The notes beneath the pieces are model-generated. The model was not told the origin of the DNA and did no database searches. It was given only the letters and a program-made list of their open reading frames with translations. A DNA stretch of 15,722 nucleotides, taken from contig JAJZKY010000022.1 of the NCBI GenBank assembly GCA_021803885.1, positions 1 through 15,722 on the forward strand, in the 5' to 3' direction. Within the stretch, counting starts at the first letter, position 1. Each line of letters begins with the position of its first letter. A program made the translations under genes and the position numbers. Source of the stretch: Planctomycetota bacterium. GTDB taxonomy: Bacteria; Planctomycetota; Phycisphaerae; WQYP01; JAJZKY01. This document shows positions 1-7,329 of this stretch, piece after piece.

Positions 1-2
1 GT

Positions 3-156
3 TGGGTGGAAACCAGTGTCTGGACGGATCGCATGCTGACCGCCTTTGAACAAGGTGTGAAAGGAGGCGACAAACGTCTATTTCAGCGAGTTAGGCCTGT
101 ATTCCCTGACCAAGGCCCATCAACTCGCGTGTCAGTCCCTGAAGGGGGCCCATTAA
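3..156 (+). pseudogene. Group II intron reverse transcriptase/maturase remnant (internal deletion)
   Basis: From position 3 the frame reads WVETSVWTDRMLTAFEQGVK, then GG. This is the characteristic N-terminal stretch of one group II intron-encoded protein type, normally followed by WFSLIDKV and the RT domain. Here it breaks off near position 68. From 73, in a different frame, the sequence reads NVYFSELGLYSLTKAHQLAC and ends QSLKGAH at a TAA (154-156); this matches the usual C-terminal end of the same proteins. About 22 N-terminal and 27 C-terminal residues are therefore joined by a deletion removing the RT, maturase and most other domains, with a frame change at the junction. The open frame continuing to 278 runs through the RNA domains and has no coding meaning. 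The true start lies upstream of the window. Family assignment is from recognised sequence patterns. Confidence 0.8.
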
Positions 157-161
157 CCGGA

Positions 162-239
162 GAGCCGGATGCGGTAAATCCGCACGTCCGGTTCGGAGGG
201 AGGGGAGTCCGCAATAAAAGCGGACTTTCCTACCTCTAT
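162..239 (+). ncRNA. Group II intron domains V and VI
   Basis: Domain V runs 162-194. The outer stem GAGCCGG/CCGGTTC contains the AGC catalytic triad. A two-base bulge side follows, then the inner stem GCGG/CCGC closed by a short A-rich loop. It is 33 nt long, one shorter than the common 34. Domain VI follows at about 195-239: GTCCGC pairs with GCGGAC around an AATAAAA loop, the stem continues through GGGG/TTCC, and GAGG pairs with CCTC. The unpaired A at 232 is the expected lariat branch point, about seven nucleotides before the inferred 3' splice site. The pairings were read by eye. Confidence 0.85.
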
Positions 240-290
240 GCACCTTCCTCCCCCGTCCTAACTCTTAATAAATTCTAACTCCCATAGTCG

Positions 291-339
291 ACTCATTACT
301 CATTACTCATTACTCATTATTCATTGTTTATTATTCATG
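291..339 (+). repeat. Heptanucleotide tandem repeat (ACTCATT)n
   Basis: Four perfect head-to-tail copies of ACTCATT (291-318) are followed by three diverging copies: ATTCATT, GTTTATT and ATTCATG. The array is AT-rich, lies just downstream of the group II intron and has no spacer structure. It resembles the short tandemly repeated heptamers known from some bacterial genomes. Its function is unknown. Copy number may vary between strains through slippage. Confidence 0.9.
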
Positions 340-344
340 GTTAT

Positions 345-411
345 GGCCACATGAACGGCTACTCTGTTACGTTATAGACGTAATAGAGCAACAGGCCGTT
401 TACTTGTGGCC
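345..411 (+). repeat. Long imperfect palindrome upstream of leuS
   Basis: The two halves can fold into one long hairpin. GGCCACA (345-351) pairs with TGTGGCC (405-411), AACGGC (354-359) pairs with GCCGTT (395-400), and an 11-bp inner stem (362-372 with 378-388, one G-T pair) closes on a five-base loop. Together that is 24 paired positions per arm with two small internal loops. No T-run follows, so it is not a classical intrinsic terminator. No convincing target duplication flanks it. It may be a dispersed palindromic repeat, a decayed small transposon, or a structured element in the leuS leader. Confidence 0.7.
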
Positions 412-588
412 CGGCGTTACCTTTCGTATCCTTTGTCCACATATACGCGGGGCGCGGCAAGGGTTTCGGGAGGCCGAATTGTGCCCATCGGGTTTACGGC
501 CAAGCTGGAAAGGAAACGATAAGCGGCGAGCTGCGGCGTGGTGATACAAAATGATGGCCACGCTTATATTGATTGGAGACAGGAACTC
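412..588 (+). other. Leader/intergenic stretch before leuS
   Basis: I see no gene here. The leuS frame is open from a GTG pair at 538/541, but that 17-residue extension has no resemblance to the family N-terminus. There is no T-box, riboswitch or tRNA-like signature that I can recognise. A weak promoter-like pair, TTGTGG (404-409) and TATCCT (427-432) with a 17-nt spacer, is present but matches the consensus too poorly to call. Confidence 0.5.
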
Positions 589-3579
589 ATGGCGGGTTAT
601 CAACCGGGCGATTGCGAAAAAAAATGGCAACAGATGTGGCGGGACCACCGGATATTCACATCGGACATTGACGTTTCCAAACCGAAATTTTATGTACTGG
701 ATATGTTTCCCTATCCTTCCGGGGAAGGGCTGCATGTCGGCCATCCGGAAGGATATACCGCTACCGATATCGTGGCACGCTACAAGCGGGCGGCGGGATT
801 TAATGTCCTGCACCCCATGGGCTGGGATGCCTTTGGTCTGCCCGCGGAACAATATGCCATCAAAACCGATACCCATCCAGCAGTGATCACGCGTAAAAAT
901 ATTGACCGCTTTCGCGCCCAACTTCAGGCTATCGGGTTTTCTTATGATTGGCAGCGTGAGGTCAATACCACCGACCCGGAATATTACCGCTGGACGCAAT
1001 GGATATTCCTGCAATTGTATGACACCTGGTTTGATGTTCAGCGGCAACAGGGACGTCCGATTACGGAACTGGTGGCGGAATTCGAATCCGGGATACGCCC
1101 GCTGCCGGAGTCGGCCGGGGAAAAAAGCTGGATTCAGCTCGATGCCTCCCAGCAGCGTAGGGTGCTGGAGCAGTATCGCCTGGCCTATCAAATTGAAGCC
1201 CCGGTCAACTGGTGCTCGGCGCTGGGTACGGTGCTGGCCAATGAGGAAGTCATTGACGGGAAAAGTGAAGTCGGGGGATTTCCGGTGGAGCGCCGGCCCA
1301 TGCGGCAATGGATGTTACGCATAACGGACTATGCACAGAGGTTGCTGGATGGCCTGGATTCTCTGGAATGGCCGGAATCGCTGAAAATGATGCAACGCAA
1401 CTGGATTGGCCGCTCCGAGGGGGCGCTGGTACGGTTTGATATTGCTCAGCGCGACGATGTAGTGACTGTTTTTACCACGCGACCCGATACGCTTTATGGA
1501 GCCACGTATATTGTTTTGGCGCCGGAACATCCACTGGTAGCCTTGAATTCCCCGCATTGTATTGTTCCCGCAATCTGGCCAACGAACATTCCGGCGTGCT
1601 GGCGCGGCGATAAAGTTTCGCCACGGGAAGCAGTGGAATCTTATCAAAAAACAGCCGCCGCCCGTTCCGAGCGGCAGCGACAGGAAGATACCTCCAAGAC
1701 CGGGGCTTTTACCGGCGCTTATGCGGTTAATCCAGTCAACCAGGAACACCTTCCGATATTTATTTCCGATTATGTGTTAATGGGTTACGGTACCGGCGCC
1801 ATTATGGCGGTGCCGGCGCATGATCAACGCGATTTTGATTTTGCCCGCAGTATGAACTTGCCCATTCGACGCGTGGTCAGCGCGGCGGCCACGCAATTGG
1901 AAGCTGGATATCTGCCGCTGGAAAGTCCGGGGTTCGCAGTGAATTCACCGGAAATTAACGGTCTGGCAACCGCAGCGGCGAAAGCCAGAATGTGCGCACT
2001 GCTGGAGCAAAAGTCTCTGGGCACCCGGCAGATAAATTATAAAATCCGTGATTGGCTGTTTTCCCGCCAGCGTTATTGGGGCGAGCCTTTTCCCATTGTC
2101 CATCTGGAAGATGGTACGACCGTACCGCTGGCGGATTCACAACTGCCGTTGCTGCTGCCGGAAGTTACAGATTTCAAACCCACCGGTACTCTGGAACCGC
2201 CCTTATCCAAGGCTACGTCCTGGCACCAGGTGCAGGTCGTATTGGAAGGCGCTTCAGGGCATTCGCGTGCCCGTGTGGTGCCTCCCGGCACGCCCGGAGC
2301 GGTCTGTGTGCGGCGGGAAGTTAATACCATGCCCCAATGGGCCGGATCATGCTGGTACTACCTGCGTTATATAGATACTCATAATCAGCAATGCTTCTGC
2401 GCCGCGGATAAAGAGAAATACTGGATGGCCGGCGGAGTGGACTTATATGTTGGCGGGGTGGAACATGCCGTGCTGCATTTGTTATATTCACGGTTTTGGC
2501 ACAAGGTGCTGTATGATCGCGGGCTGGTTGGCTCTCCAGAGCCTTTCCGCAAGCTGGTTAACCAGGGGCTGATACTCGGCGAGGCGGAATATACCGTCTT
2601 TACCGCGGAGGATGGTCGACAGGTGTCCGCCGCGGAAATTGAGCCGGAATTTTCCACCCGCGTCGGCCGCGATGGCCGGTCGGAAATTATCAGCCGTCAT
2701 AAAAGCACTGGGTCTTTGGTGATTGGCAGGGCGTGCGATCCGGCGGCGGTGGAAAAACGCGGTAATGTGTTTGTGCTGAAAGCGGATCCCAACATTGAAC
2801 TTGATGCCCGTTCCTTCAAAATGAGCAAATCGCGCGGTAATGTAGTAAACCCCGATGATGTCATTGCGGAATATGGCGCTGATTCCCTGCGTCTTTTTGA
2901 AATGTTCATGGGGCCGCTGGAACAGGTAAAACCATGGAGCACAGCTGGGGTAGAAGGCGTTTATCGTTTTTTACAACGCCTGTGGAGAAACCTGCTGGGC
3001 GGTGAGGAAGGAGTTTGCCGCGTGGTGCGGCAAACAACCGCGGGAACATGGACCTGCGGCGGGCGGGAGCTTAATGCGACTGAATCCGCAGCCGCCGCGC
3101 GCGATGCTACGGCGATTCTCCGCCCCACGCACCGGGTCATTCGTAAAGTCACCGAGGATATTGAGCGGCTGGCTTTTAACACCGCCATAAGTGCGATGAT
3201 GGAATTTAATAATGCGCTGGCTAAACTTACGTTTGTGCCGATGGAATCCGCACTGCATATTGTGCGGATACTCGAACCCTTTGCCCCGCATATTGCCGAA
3301 GAATTGTATCATCAACTCGCCGGGGTTGATGCTGCCAGGTCCATTACCATGTTGCCATGGCCTAGATTTGATGAAGCTCTGTGCGTAGATGAGCAACTCG
3401 AAATTCCCGTACAGATTAACGGTAAACTGGCCGGGCGCGTCCGCGTACCGGCAGATTGTCCGGAAGCGCGGGTCCTGGAATTGGCCGTAGCGGATCCGCT
3501 GGTGGCGGTCCGGTTGGCGCAACGGACGGTTAAGAAGAAAATCTACATTAAAGGCCGCATGATTAATCTTGTGGTCTAG
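589..3579 (+). CDS. leuS: Leucyl-tRNA synthetase
   Basis: Class I aminoacyl-tRNA synthetase that charges tRNA-Leu in the cytoplasm. The ATG at 589 is chosen because MAGYQPGDCEKKWQQMW matches the usual LeuRS N-terminus and GGAG (575-578) precedes it; the in-frame GTG codons at 538/541 only add unrelated residues. Visible in order are FPYPSGEGLHVGH with the HIGH motif at residues 49-52, GWDAFGLPAEQYA, the CP1 editing domain (TTRPDTLYG at 296-304, later GYGTGAIMAVPAHDQRDFDF), a leucine-specific insertion before KMSKS, KMSKSRGN (KMSKS at 744-748), and a C-terminal tRNA-binding region. At 996 residues it is well over the approximately 860 of the E. coli enzyme. About 50 extra residues lie near 150-198, just before APVNWC, and the leucine-specific insertion is long. 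The cysteine zinc cluster of E. coli LeuRS is absent (DGKSEVGGFPVERRP). It is first gene of the run with lpxK. Confidence 0.97.
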   Translation: MAGYQPGDCEKKWQQMWRDHRIFTSDIDVSKPKFYVLDMFPYPSGEGLHVGHPEGYTATDIVARYKRAAGFNVLHPMGWDAFGLPAEQYAIKTDTHPAVITRKNIDRFRAQLQAIGFSYDWQREVNTTDPEYYRWTQWIFLQLYDTWFDVQRQQGRPITELVAEFESGIRPLPESAGEKSWIQLDASQQRRVLEQYRLAYQIEAPVNWCSALGTVLANEEVIDGKSEVGGFPVERRPMRQWMLRITDYAQRLLDGLDSLEWPESLKMMQRNWIGRSEGALVRFDIAQRDDVVTVFTTRPDTLYGATYIVLAPEHPLVALNSPHCIVPAIWPTNIPACWRGDKVSPREAVESYQKTAAARSERQRQEDTSKTGAFTGAYAVNPVNQEHLPIFISDYVLMGYGTGAIMAVPAHDQRDFDFARSMNLPIRRVVSAAATQLEAGYLPLESPGFAVNSPEINGLATAAAKARMCALLEQKSLGTRQINYKIRDWLFSRQRYWGEPFPIVHLEDGTTVPLADSQLPLLLPEVTDFKPTGTLEPPLSKATSWHQVQVVLEGASGHSRARVVPPGTPGAVCVRREVNTMPQWAGSCWYYLRYIDTHNQQCFCAADKEKYWMAGGVDLYVGGVEHAVLHLLYSRFWHKVLYDRGLVGSPEPFRKLVNQGLILGEAEYTVFTAEDGRQVSAAEIEPEFSTRVGRDGRSEIISRHKSTGSLVIGRACDPAAVEKRGNVFVLKADPNIELDARSFKMSKSRGNVVNPDDVIAEYGADSLRLFEMFMGPLEQVKPWSTAGVEGVYRFLQRLWRNLLGGEEGVCRVVRQTTAGTWTCGGRELNATESAAAARDATAILRPTHRVIRKVTEDIERLAFNTAISAMMEFNNALAKLTFVPMESALHIVRILEPFAPHIAEELYHQLAGVDAARSITMLPWPRFDEALCVDEQLEIPVQINGKLAGRVRVPADCPEARVLELAVADPLVAVRLAQRTVKKKIYIKGRMINLVV

Positions 3580-3600
3580 GCTAATGCGGGGCGTACTGAC

Positions 3601-4644
3601 ATGCAGCAATGGTACAACCGTGTAATTACCGGTGAAGCCGCCGGTGTGATTCCGGCGGTGCTGCGTTGGCTTTTGTCGGTCGTGGCGATGATGTACGGCC
3701 AAGTCATGTATTGGCGGAATGTCGCGTACGACCGCGGCTGGAAGCGCATAACGCGCCTGCCGGTACCTGTGATTTCTGTTGGCAATGTCACCACCGGTGG
3801 CACCGGAAAAACCCCCACCGTGATCATGATCGCCAATAGCCTCGCTGCGGCGGGCCTGAAACCGGCGATTCTTACGCGTGGTTACGGAGCCAAAACGGGT
3901 GAACGTTCCGATGAAGTCATGGTGATGGAACAGGAATGTCCCGGCATTCCTGTGGTGGTCAATCCCGATCGTGTTGCCGGGGGAAAAGAAGCGATCCGAC
4001 GGTATCAGGCCAATGTGCTGATTTTGGATGACGGATTTCAGCATCGGCGGCTGGCGCGGGATTTGAATATTGTATTAATGGATGCCACCAGCCCTTTGGG
4101 CATACCGGGCCTGTTGCCACGTGGGACCTGGCGCGAGACACCGGCATCACTTGCTCGCGCCGACCAGATCATTCTTACCCGCTGCGAACAGGTTTCTTCC
4201 GAACTTACGGATCTGGCCGCCGGCTTGCTGACGCAATGGGTCAACCCGCGATGTATTTACAAACAGGTTACAGAGGTGGTGGGCGTATATGATCAAAACG
4301 GCGCTGCGGTACAGGCCACGGATGGCACGGTGCTGGCTTTTGCCGGTATCGCCAATCCGGACGGTTTTGTCCACACACTTTCAGAGCTGGGAATGCACGT
4401 GTCGGCGGGCTGCTGGTTTGATGATCATCATCGCTATATGCCGGAACTGGATTTTCTGGAAATGTACAAGCTTACCGCACAACGGCATCCTATAGCGTGG
4501 GTAACTACCGCCAAGGATTGGGTAAAGTTGCGTGGTTTTCAGCCTCCGGTGCCTTTGTGGCATGTTCGCATCGCCGCGCAAATTACCGGTGCGGCGGGGG
4601 AATTATGGCGGCGGTCACTGGCTGATTTAGCCTCCAAAAAGTAA
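3601..4644 (+). CDS. lpxK: Tetraacyldisaccharide 4'-kinase (lipid A 4'-kinase)
   Basis: Phosphorylates the 4' position of tetraacyldisaccharide 1-phosphate to give lipid IVA, the sixth step of the Raetz lipid A pathway, on the inner face of the inner membrane. The P-loop is clear (GNVTTGGTGKTP, with GGTGKT at residues 66-71), followed by TRGYG (92-96) and the family hallmark DDGFQHRR (143-150) with LARDLNIVL. A hydrophobic N-terminal helix (about 18-34) fits the membrane-anchoring segment of LpxK. The length of 347 aa is normal. The gene starts 21 nt after leuS and ends 12 nt before hldE, so the three are probably cotranscribed. A GGGGCG stretch is the only Shine-Dalgarno-like sequence before the ATG. 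Its presence implies an LPS-bearing outer membrane. Confidence 0.96.
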   Translation: MQQWYNRVITGEAAGVIPAVLRWLLSVVAMMYGQVMYWRNVAYDRGWKRITRLPVPVISVGNVTTGGTGKTPTVIMIANSLAAAGLKPAILTRGYGAKTGERSDEVMVMEQECPGIPVVVNPDRVAGGKEAIRRYQANVLILDDGFQHRRLARDLNIVLMDATSPLGIPGLLPRGTWRETPASLARADQIILTRCEQVSSELTDLAAGLLTQWVNPRCIYKQVTEVVGVYDQNGAAVQATDGTVLAFAGIANPDGFVHTLSELGMHVSAGCWFDDHHRYMPELDFLEMYKLTAQRHPIAWVTTAKDWVKLRGFQPPVPLWHVRIAAQITGAAGELWRRSLADLASKK

Positions 4645-4656
4645 AGTGGTGGTACT

Positions 4657-6144
4657 ATGATTCATACTTCGGGTGAATTACTTTCGGCGGTGGAAGCCTT
4701 TGGCTCGCCGCGCATACTGGTAATCGGGGATCTGATTCTGGATCAGTATGTCTATGGTGATGCGGAGCGTTTAAGCCCGGAAGCACCGGTGCCCGTGGTA
4801 CGTGAACGCTATCGCCATACGCGGGTCGGCGGCGCCGCCAATGTAGCGGTTTTTCTGGCAGCCATGGGCGCACGGCCCGTGCTGACCGGTGTTTGCGGCG
4901 ATGATCCATCCGGCCGATCCTTACAGGATTTGCTTACGCAAGCCCATGTGGACACCACCTCGATCATCACTTTACCCCAGCGTCCCACTTCCACCAAAAC
5001 ACGTTTCATCGGGCTGGCCCAGCATCGGCACCAGCAGCAGATGCTGCGGTTGGATCATGAAACACTCGAACCAGTTGATAATGAGGCGGAAAAGCGGTTG
5101 CTGGCAGTGCTGGAAGCGGAAATGGCCTCCTGCCATCTGGTCTGCCTGGAAGATTACAACAAAGGCCTGTTTTCCGAAGCCTTGTGCCAAAAAATTATTT
5201 CTATAGCCCGTGCCGCCGGTCGCGATGTTCTGGTGGACCCCGCCGCCATAAAAGATTATCAACGCTATTATGGCGCCACCGCCATTACCCCCAACCGCAC
5301 GGAAGCCGAATTGGCCACCGCCATACGCATGGATAACGTTCACCAGGAGGCGCCGCAATTGGCGGCCCAGCTCCTGGAACAGCTGAATTTGGAAATCTGC
5401 GTTCTGACCCTGGATCGCCATGGCATGTATCGTCTGGAACGCGGTCAACCCGGAATGTTACATGTTACCCGGCCGCGCCATGTTTATGATGTTACGGGCG
5501 CCGGTGATATGGTGCTGGCCATGTTGGCCATGGCCCGGGCCAATGGCACTTCTTGGAGCGTGGCCATGGACCTGGGCAATATCGTCGGCGGTCTGGAGGT
5601 GGAAAAATTTGGCTGTGTGCCGATCCCCCGCTCTGAAATTATTGAGGAGTTACAACAGTTGGACTCCGGTGGAACGCGAAAAATTGTGTCCCTGCCGCGC
5701 CTGCTGGAACGCCTGCACTCACACCATCGAGAGCAAAAAATAGTATTCACCAATGGCGTATTCGATATTTTACACGCCGGCCATGTGCGATATCTGAACT
5801 TTGCCCGCACCCAGGGGGATCTGCTGGTGGTGGGGGTGAATTCGGATGCTTCGGTGCGGCGGTTGAAAGGGGCTGATCGCCCGATCAATACGCTGGAAGA
5901 TCGTATGGCCATCCTGGCGGCTCTGGAATCGGTCAGCTATGTGATTGCCTTTGAGGCTGATACGCCGCTGGAGTTGATTGCCGCCATCACTCCGGCGATA
6001 TTGGTGAAAGGTGCGGACTATCAGGATAAACCTGTGGTGGGCCGGGAATGTGTTGAGGCGGCCGGCGGCCAGGTGGTACTGGCGCCATTTTTAGCCGGAC
6101 GATCCACCAGCCGTATTGTGGAAAAAATGCGAACCCATGGTTAA
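4657..6144 (+). CDS. hldE: Bifunctional heptose 7-phosphate kinase / heptose 1-phosphate adenylyltransferase
   Basis: Carries out two steps of ADP-heptose synthesis for the LPS inner core: phosphorylation of D-glycero-beta-D-manno-heptose 7-phosphate at C1, and adenylylation of the 1-phosphate. The N-terminal half (about 1-325) is a PfkB/ribokinase-type kinase with GDLILDQY near the start, VGGAANVA, and the signature DVTGAGD (278-284; D284 is the expected catalytic base). After a linker, the C-terminal half is a nucleotidyltransferase with TNGVFDILHAGH (365-376, the HxGH-type motif), VNSDASVRRLKG and a GRSTSRIVEKM tail. The length of 495 aa is typical of the fused enzyme. It starts 12 nt after lpxK. 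GmhB, which acts between the two HldE reactions, is the next gene. Confidence 0.96.
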   Translation: MIHTSGELLSAVEAFGSPRILVIGDLILDQYVYGDAERLSPEAPVPVVRERYRHTRVGGAANVAVFLAAMGARPVLTGVCGDDPSGRSLQDLLTQAHVDTTSIITLPQRPTSTKTRFIGLAQHRHQQQMLRLDHETLEPVDNEAEKRLLAVLEAEMASCHLVCLEDYNKGLFSEALCQKIISIARAAGRDVLVDPAAIKDYQRYYGATAITPNRTEAELATAIRMDNVHQEAPQLAAQLLEQLNLEICVLTLDRHGMYRLERGQPGMLHVTRPRHVYDVTGAGDMVLAMLAMARANGTSWSVAMDLGNIVGGLEVEKFGCVPIPRSEIIEELQQLDSGGTRKIVSLPRLLERLHSHHREQKIVFTNGVFDILHAGHVRYLNFARTQGDLLVVGVNSDASVRRLKGADRPINTLEDRMAILAALESVSYVIAFEADTPLELIAAITPAILVKGADYQDKPVVGRECVEAAGGQVVLAPFLAGRSTSRIVEKMRTHG

Positions 6145-6228
6145 TAACGGGGATGCATCCAAAGAAGGTTCATGAAAGGACTGTGTACCGCCAGGTACGC
6201 TGGTCCATACTAAAGGCAGGAAAATAAG

Positions 6229-7275
6229 ATGGCTCAACGCGCAGTATTTCTGGATCGTGATAATACCATCATCGCCAATGATGATCACCTCGGTGATCCT
6301 TCCAAGGTGAAACTGCTGCCCGGAGCGGCAGCGTCGATTGCCTCGCTGCGGCGCCTGGGTTACCGCATTATTGTAGTCAGCAATCAAAGCGGTGTGGCCC
6401 GGGGCCTATTTGACGAAGCGGCGGTGGAATCAGTCAATGAGGAAATGATCCGTCAACTCAAGGAACAGGCTGGCGCGCACATCGACGCCAGTTATTACTG
6501 TCCTTATCATCCGGATGCCGTGGTACCCGAATATAAACTGGATCATGAATGGCGCAAACCCAAACCTGGAATGCTCAAAGCTGCATGCGAGGATTTCAGT
6601 CTGGATATCGCTCAATGCTGGATGATCGGCGATCAACCGCGTGATGTGGCCGCCGGCGCCGCAGTGGGATGCCGGACCATTCTGCTTTCTGATCCGGAAA
6701 AGCAGATGGAGAGTAATGAAAATATCCCCGCCATTACGCCGAATTTTATTGTGCGCACGCTGGCCGATGCGGCGCGCATTATTGTCCGGGAAGGTAACAG
6801 TCCGAATCGTGATCCCACCCCCATACCCCTGGCGGCCAATGAAGTTCCAACTCCTTCTCCGGATGACGCCACCAAGACTTTAAGTAACGCATTAGCCGAT
6901 AAGCCATTGCCCGACGTCGAGACGCTGGCCGCCGCTGTCGCGGGGAAAATAACCGGTCCGGCGTCGGAACCCATCAAGCCGGTTCTGGAGGATATTCTTC
7001 AGCAGTTGCGCAGTACCCACAGAAACAACGATATGGCTGAATTTTCGCTTTCCCTGTTGTTGGCGACCATGTTGCAGGCGGTGGTGGTATTAGCTCTGGC
7101 CGTGGGGGCATGGGATGGCCTGTCCGCAATCCACATTGTGGCCACTGCCCGCGATCCTTACTGGTGGAATTATCGAATTTTAGATCAGCTTACCGCCCTG
7201 GAATGGTTGGGCGGAGGTTTGATCCTGCAGGTTATGGTTGTGGCCTTGTTGCTGTGGCACCGCAATAAACACTAA
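6229..7275 (+). CDS. gmhB: Heptose 1,7-bisphosphate phosphatase-like HAD protein with C-terminal membrane anchor
   Basis: Residues 1 to about 185 are a HAD-superfamily phosphatase of the GmhB type, which removes the C7 phosphate from heptose 1,7-bisphosphate between the two HldE reactions. FLDRDNTI carries the nucleophile D9 and the acid/base D11. SNQSGVARG (51-59), RKPKPGM (109-115) and GDQPRD (134-139) complete the HAD motifs. The zinc site is degenerate: E. coli GmhB uses Cys92, His94, Cys107 and Cys109, whereas here the aligned positions read C91, Y93, H106 and W108. Residues 190-265 form a Pro/Ala-rich linker. Two hydrophobic segments follow (about 273-294 and 326-343), so the protein is probably membrane-anchored at its C-terminus. 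At 348 aa it is nearly twice the usual length. AGG at 6218-6220 lies 8 nt before the ATG. The gene follows hldE by 84 nt. Substrate is inferred from family and neighbours. Confidence 0.85.
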   Translation: MAQRAVFLDRDNTIIANDDHLGDPSKVKLLPGAAASIASLRRLGYRIIVVSNQSGVARGLFDEAAVESVNEEMIRQLKEQAGAHIDASYYCPYHPDAVVPEYKLDHEWRKPKPGMLKAACEDFSLDIAQCWMIGDQPRDVAAGAAVGCRTILLSDPEKQMESNENIPAITPNFIVRTLADAARIIVREGNSPNRDPTPIPLAANEVPTPSPDDATKTLSNALADKPLPDVETLAAAVAGKITGPASEPIKPVLEDILQQLRSTHRNNDMAEFSLSLLLATMLQAVVVLALAVGAWDGLSAIHIVATARDPYWWNYRILDQLTALEWLGGGLILQVMVVALLLWHRNKH

Positions 7276-7329
7276 ACCAGCACGCCATGGAATGCTTTAT
7301 GTCCGGACGCTGGTACGATGGAGAAAAGG

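Larger units (their letters stand above)
1..239 (+). mobile_element. Group II intron, 3' part, with collapsed ORF
   Basis: This is the right-hand end of a bacterial group II intron, a self-splicing retroelement; its 5' part lies beyond the window edge. Three things support it. First, a remnant of the intron-encoded reverse transcriptase/maturase lies at 3-156. Second, a canonical domain V hairpin lies at 162-194. Third, a domain VI stem with an unpaired A at 232 lies seven nucleotides before the likely intron end at about 239 (ending CTAT). The protein ORF has lost nearly everything between its first and last few dozen residues, so the element could move only if a maturase were supplied in trans. 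Whether it still splices cannot be judged without domains I-III. The exact 3' splice site is inferred from the domain VI geometry. Confidence 0.85.

Noticed and set aside
6..278. 90-codon open frame at the left edge
   Set aside because: Only its first 22 residues are meaningful (intron protein N-terminus); the rest runs through intron RNA domains V/VI in the wrong frame.
291..339. Possible CRISPR array
   Set aside because: The units are seven bases long and contiguous with no spacers.
345..411. T-box or intrinsic terminator before leuS
   Set aside because: No T-box sequence or specifier arrangement is seen and no T-run follows the stem.
404..432. Promoter for leuS (TTGTGG-17-TATCCT)
   Set aside because: Only about half of the -35 and two thirds of the -10 bases match; not better than chance in 350 bases.
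400..1308. Long minus-strand open frame antisense to the start of leuS
   Set aside because: Overlaps an unmistakable leuS on the other strand and its translation shows no family motif; it is a shadow of the leuS codon pattern.
2971..4044. 357-codon minus-strand open frame across the leuS-lpxK junction
   Set aside because: It is antisense to two well-identified genes and has His/Arg/Phe-rich composition typical of antisense translation.
7276..7329. Regulatory hairpin before the peptidase C26 gene (CCAGC...GCTGG)
   Set aside because: A five-base stem with a loop of about 25 nt is too weak to support.
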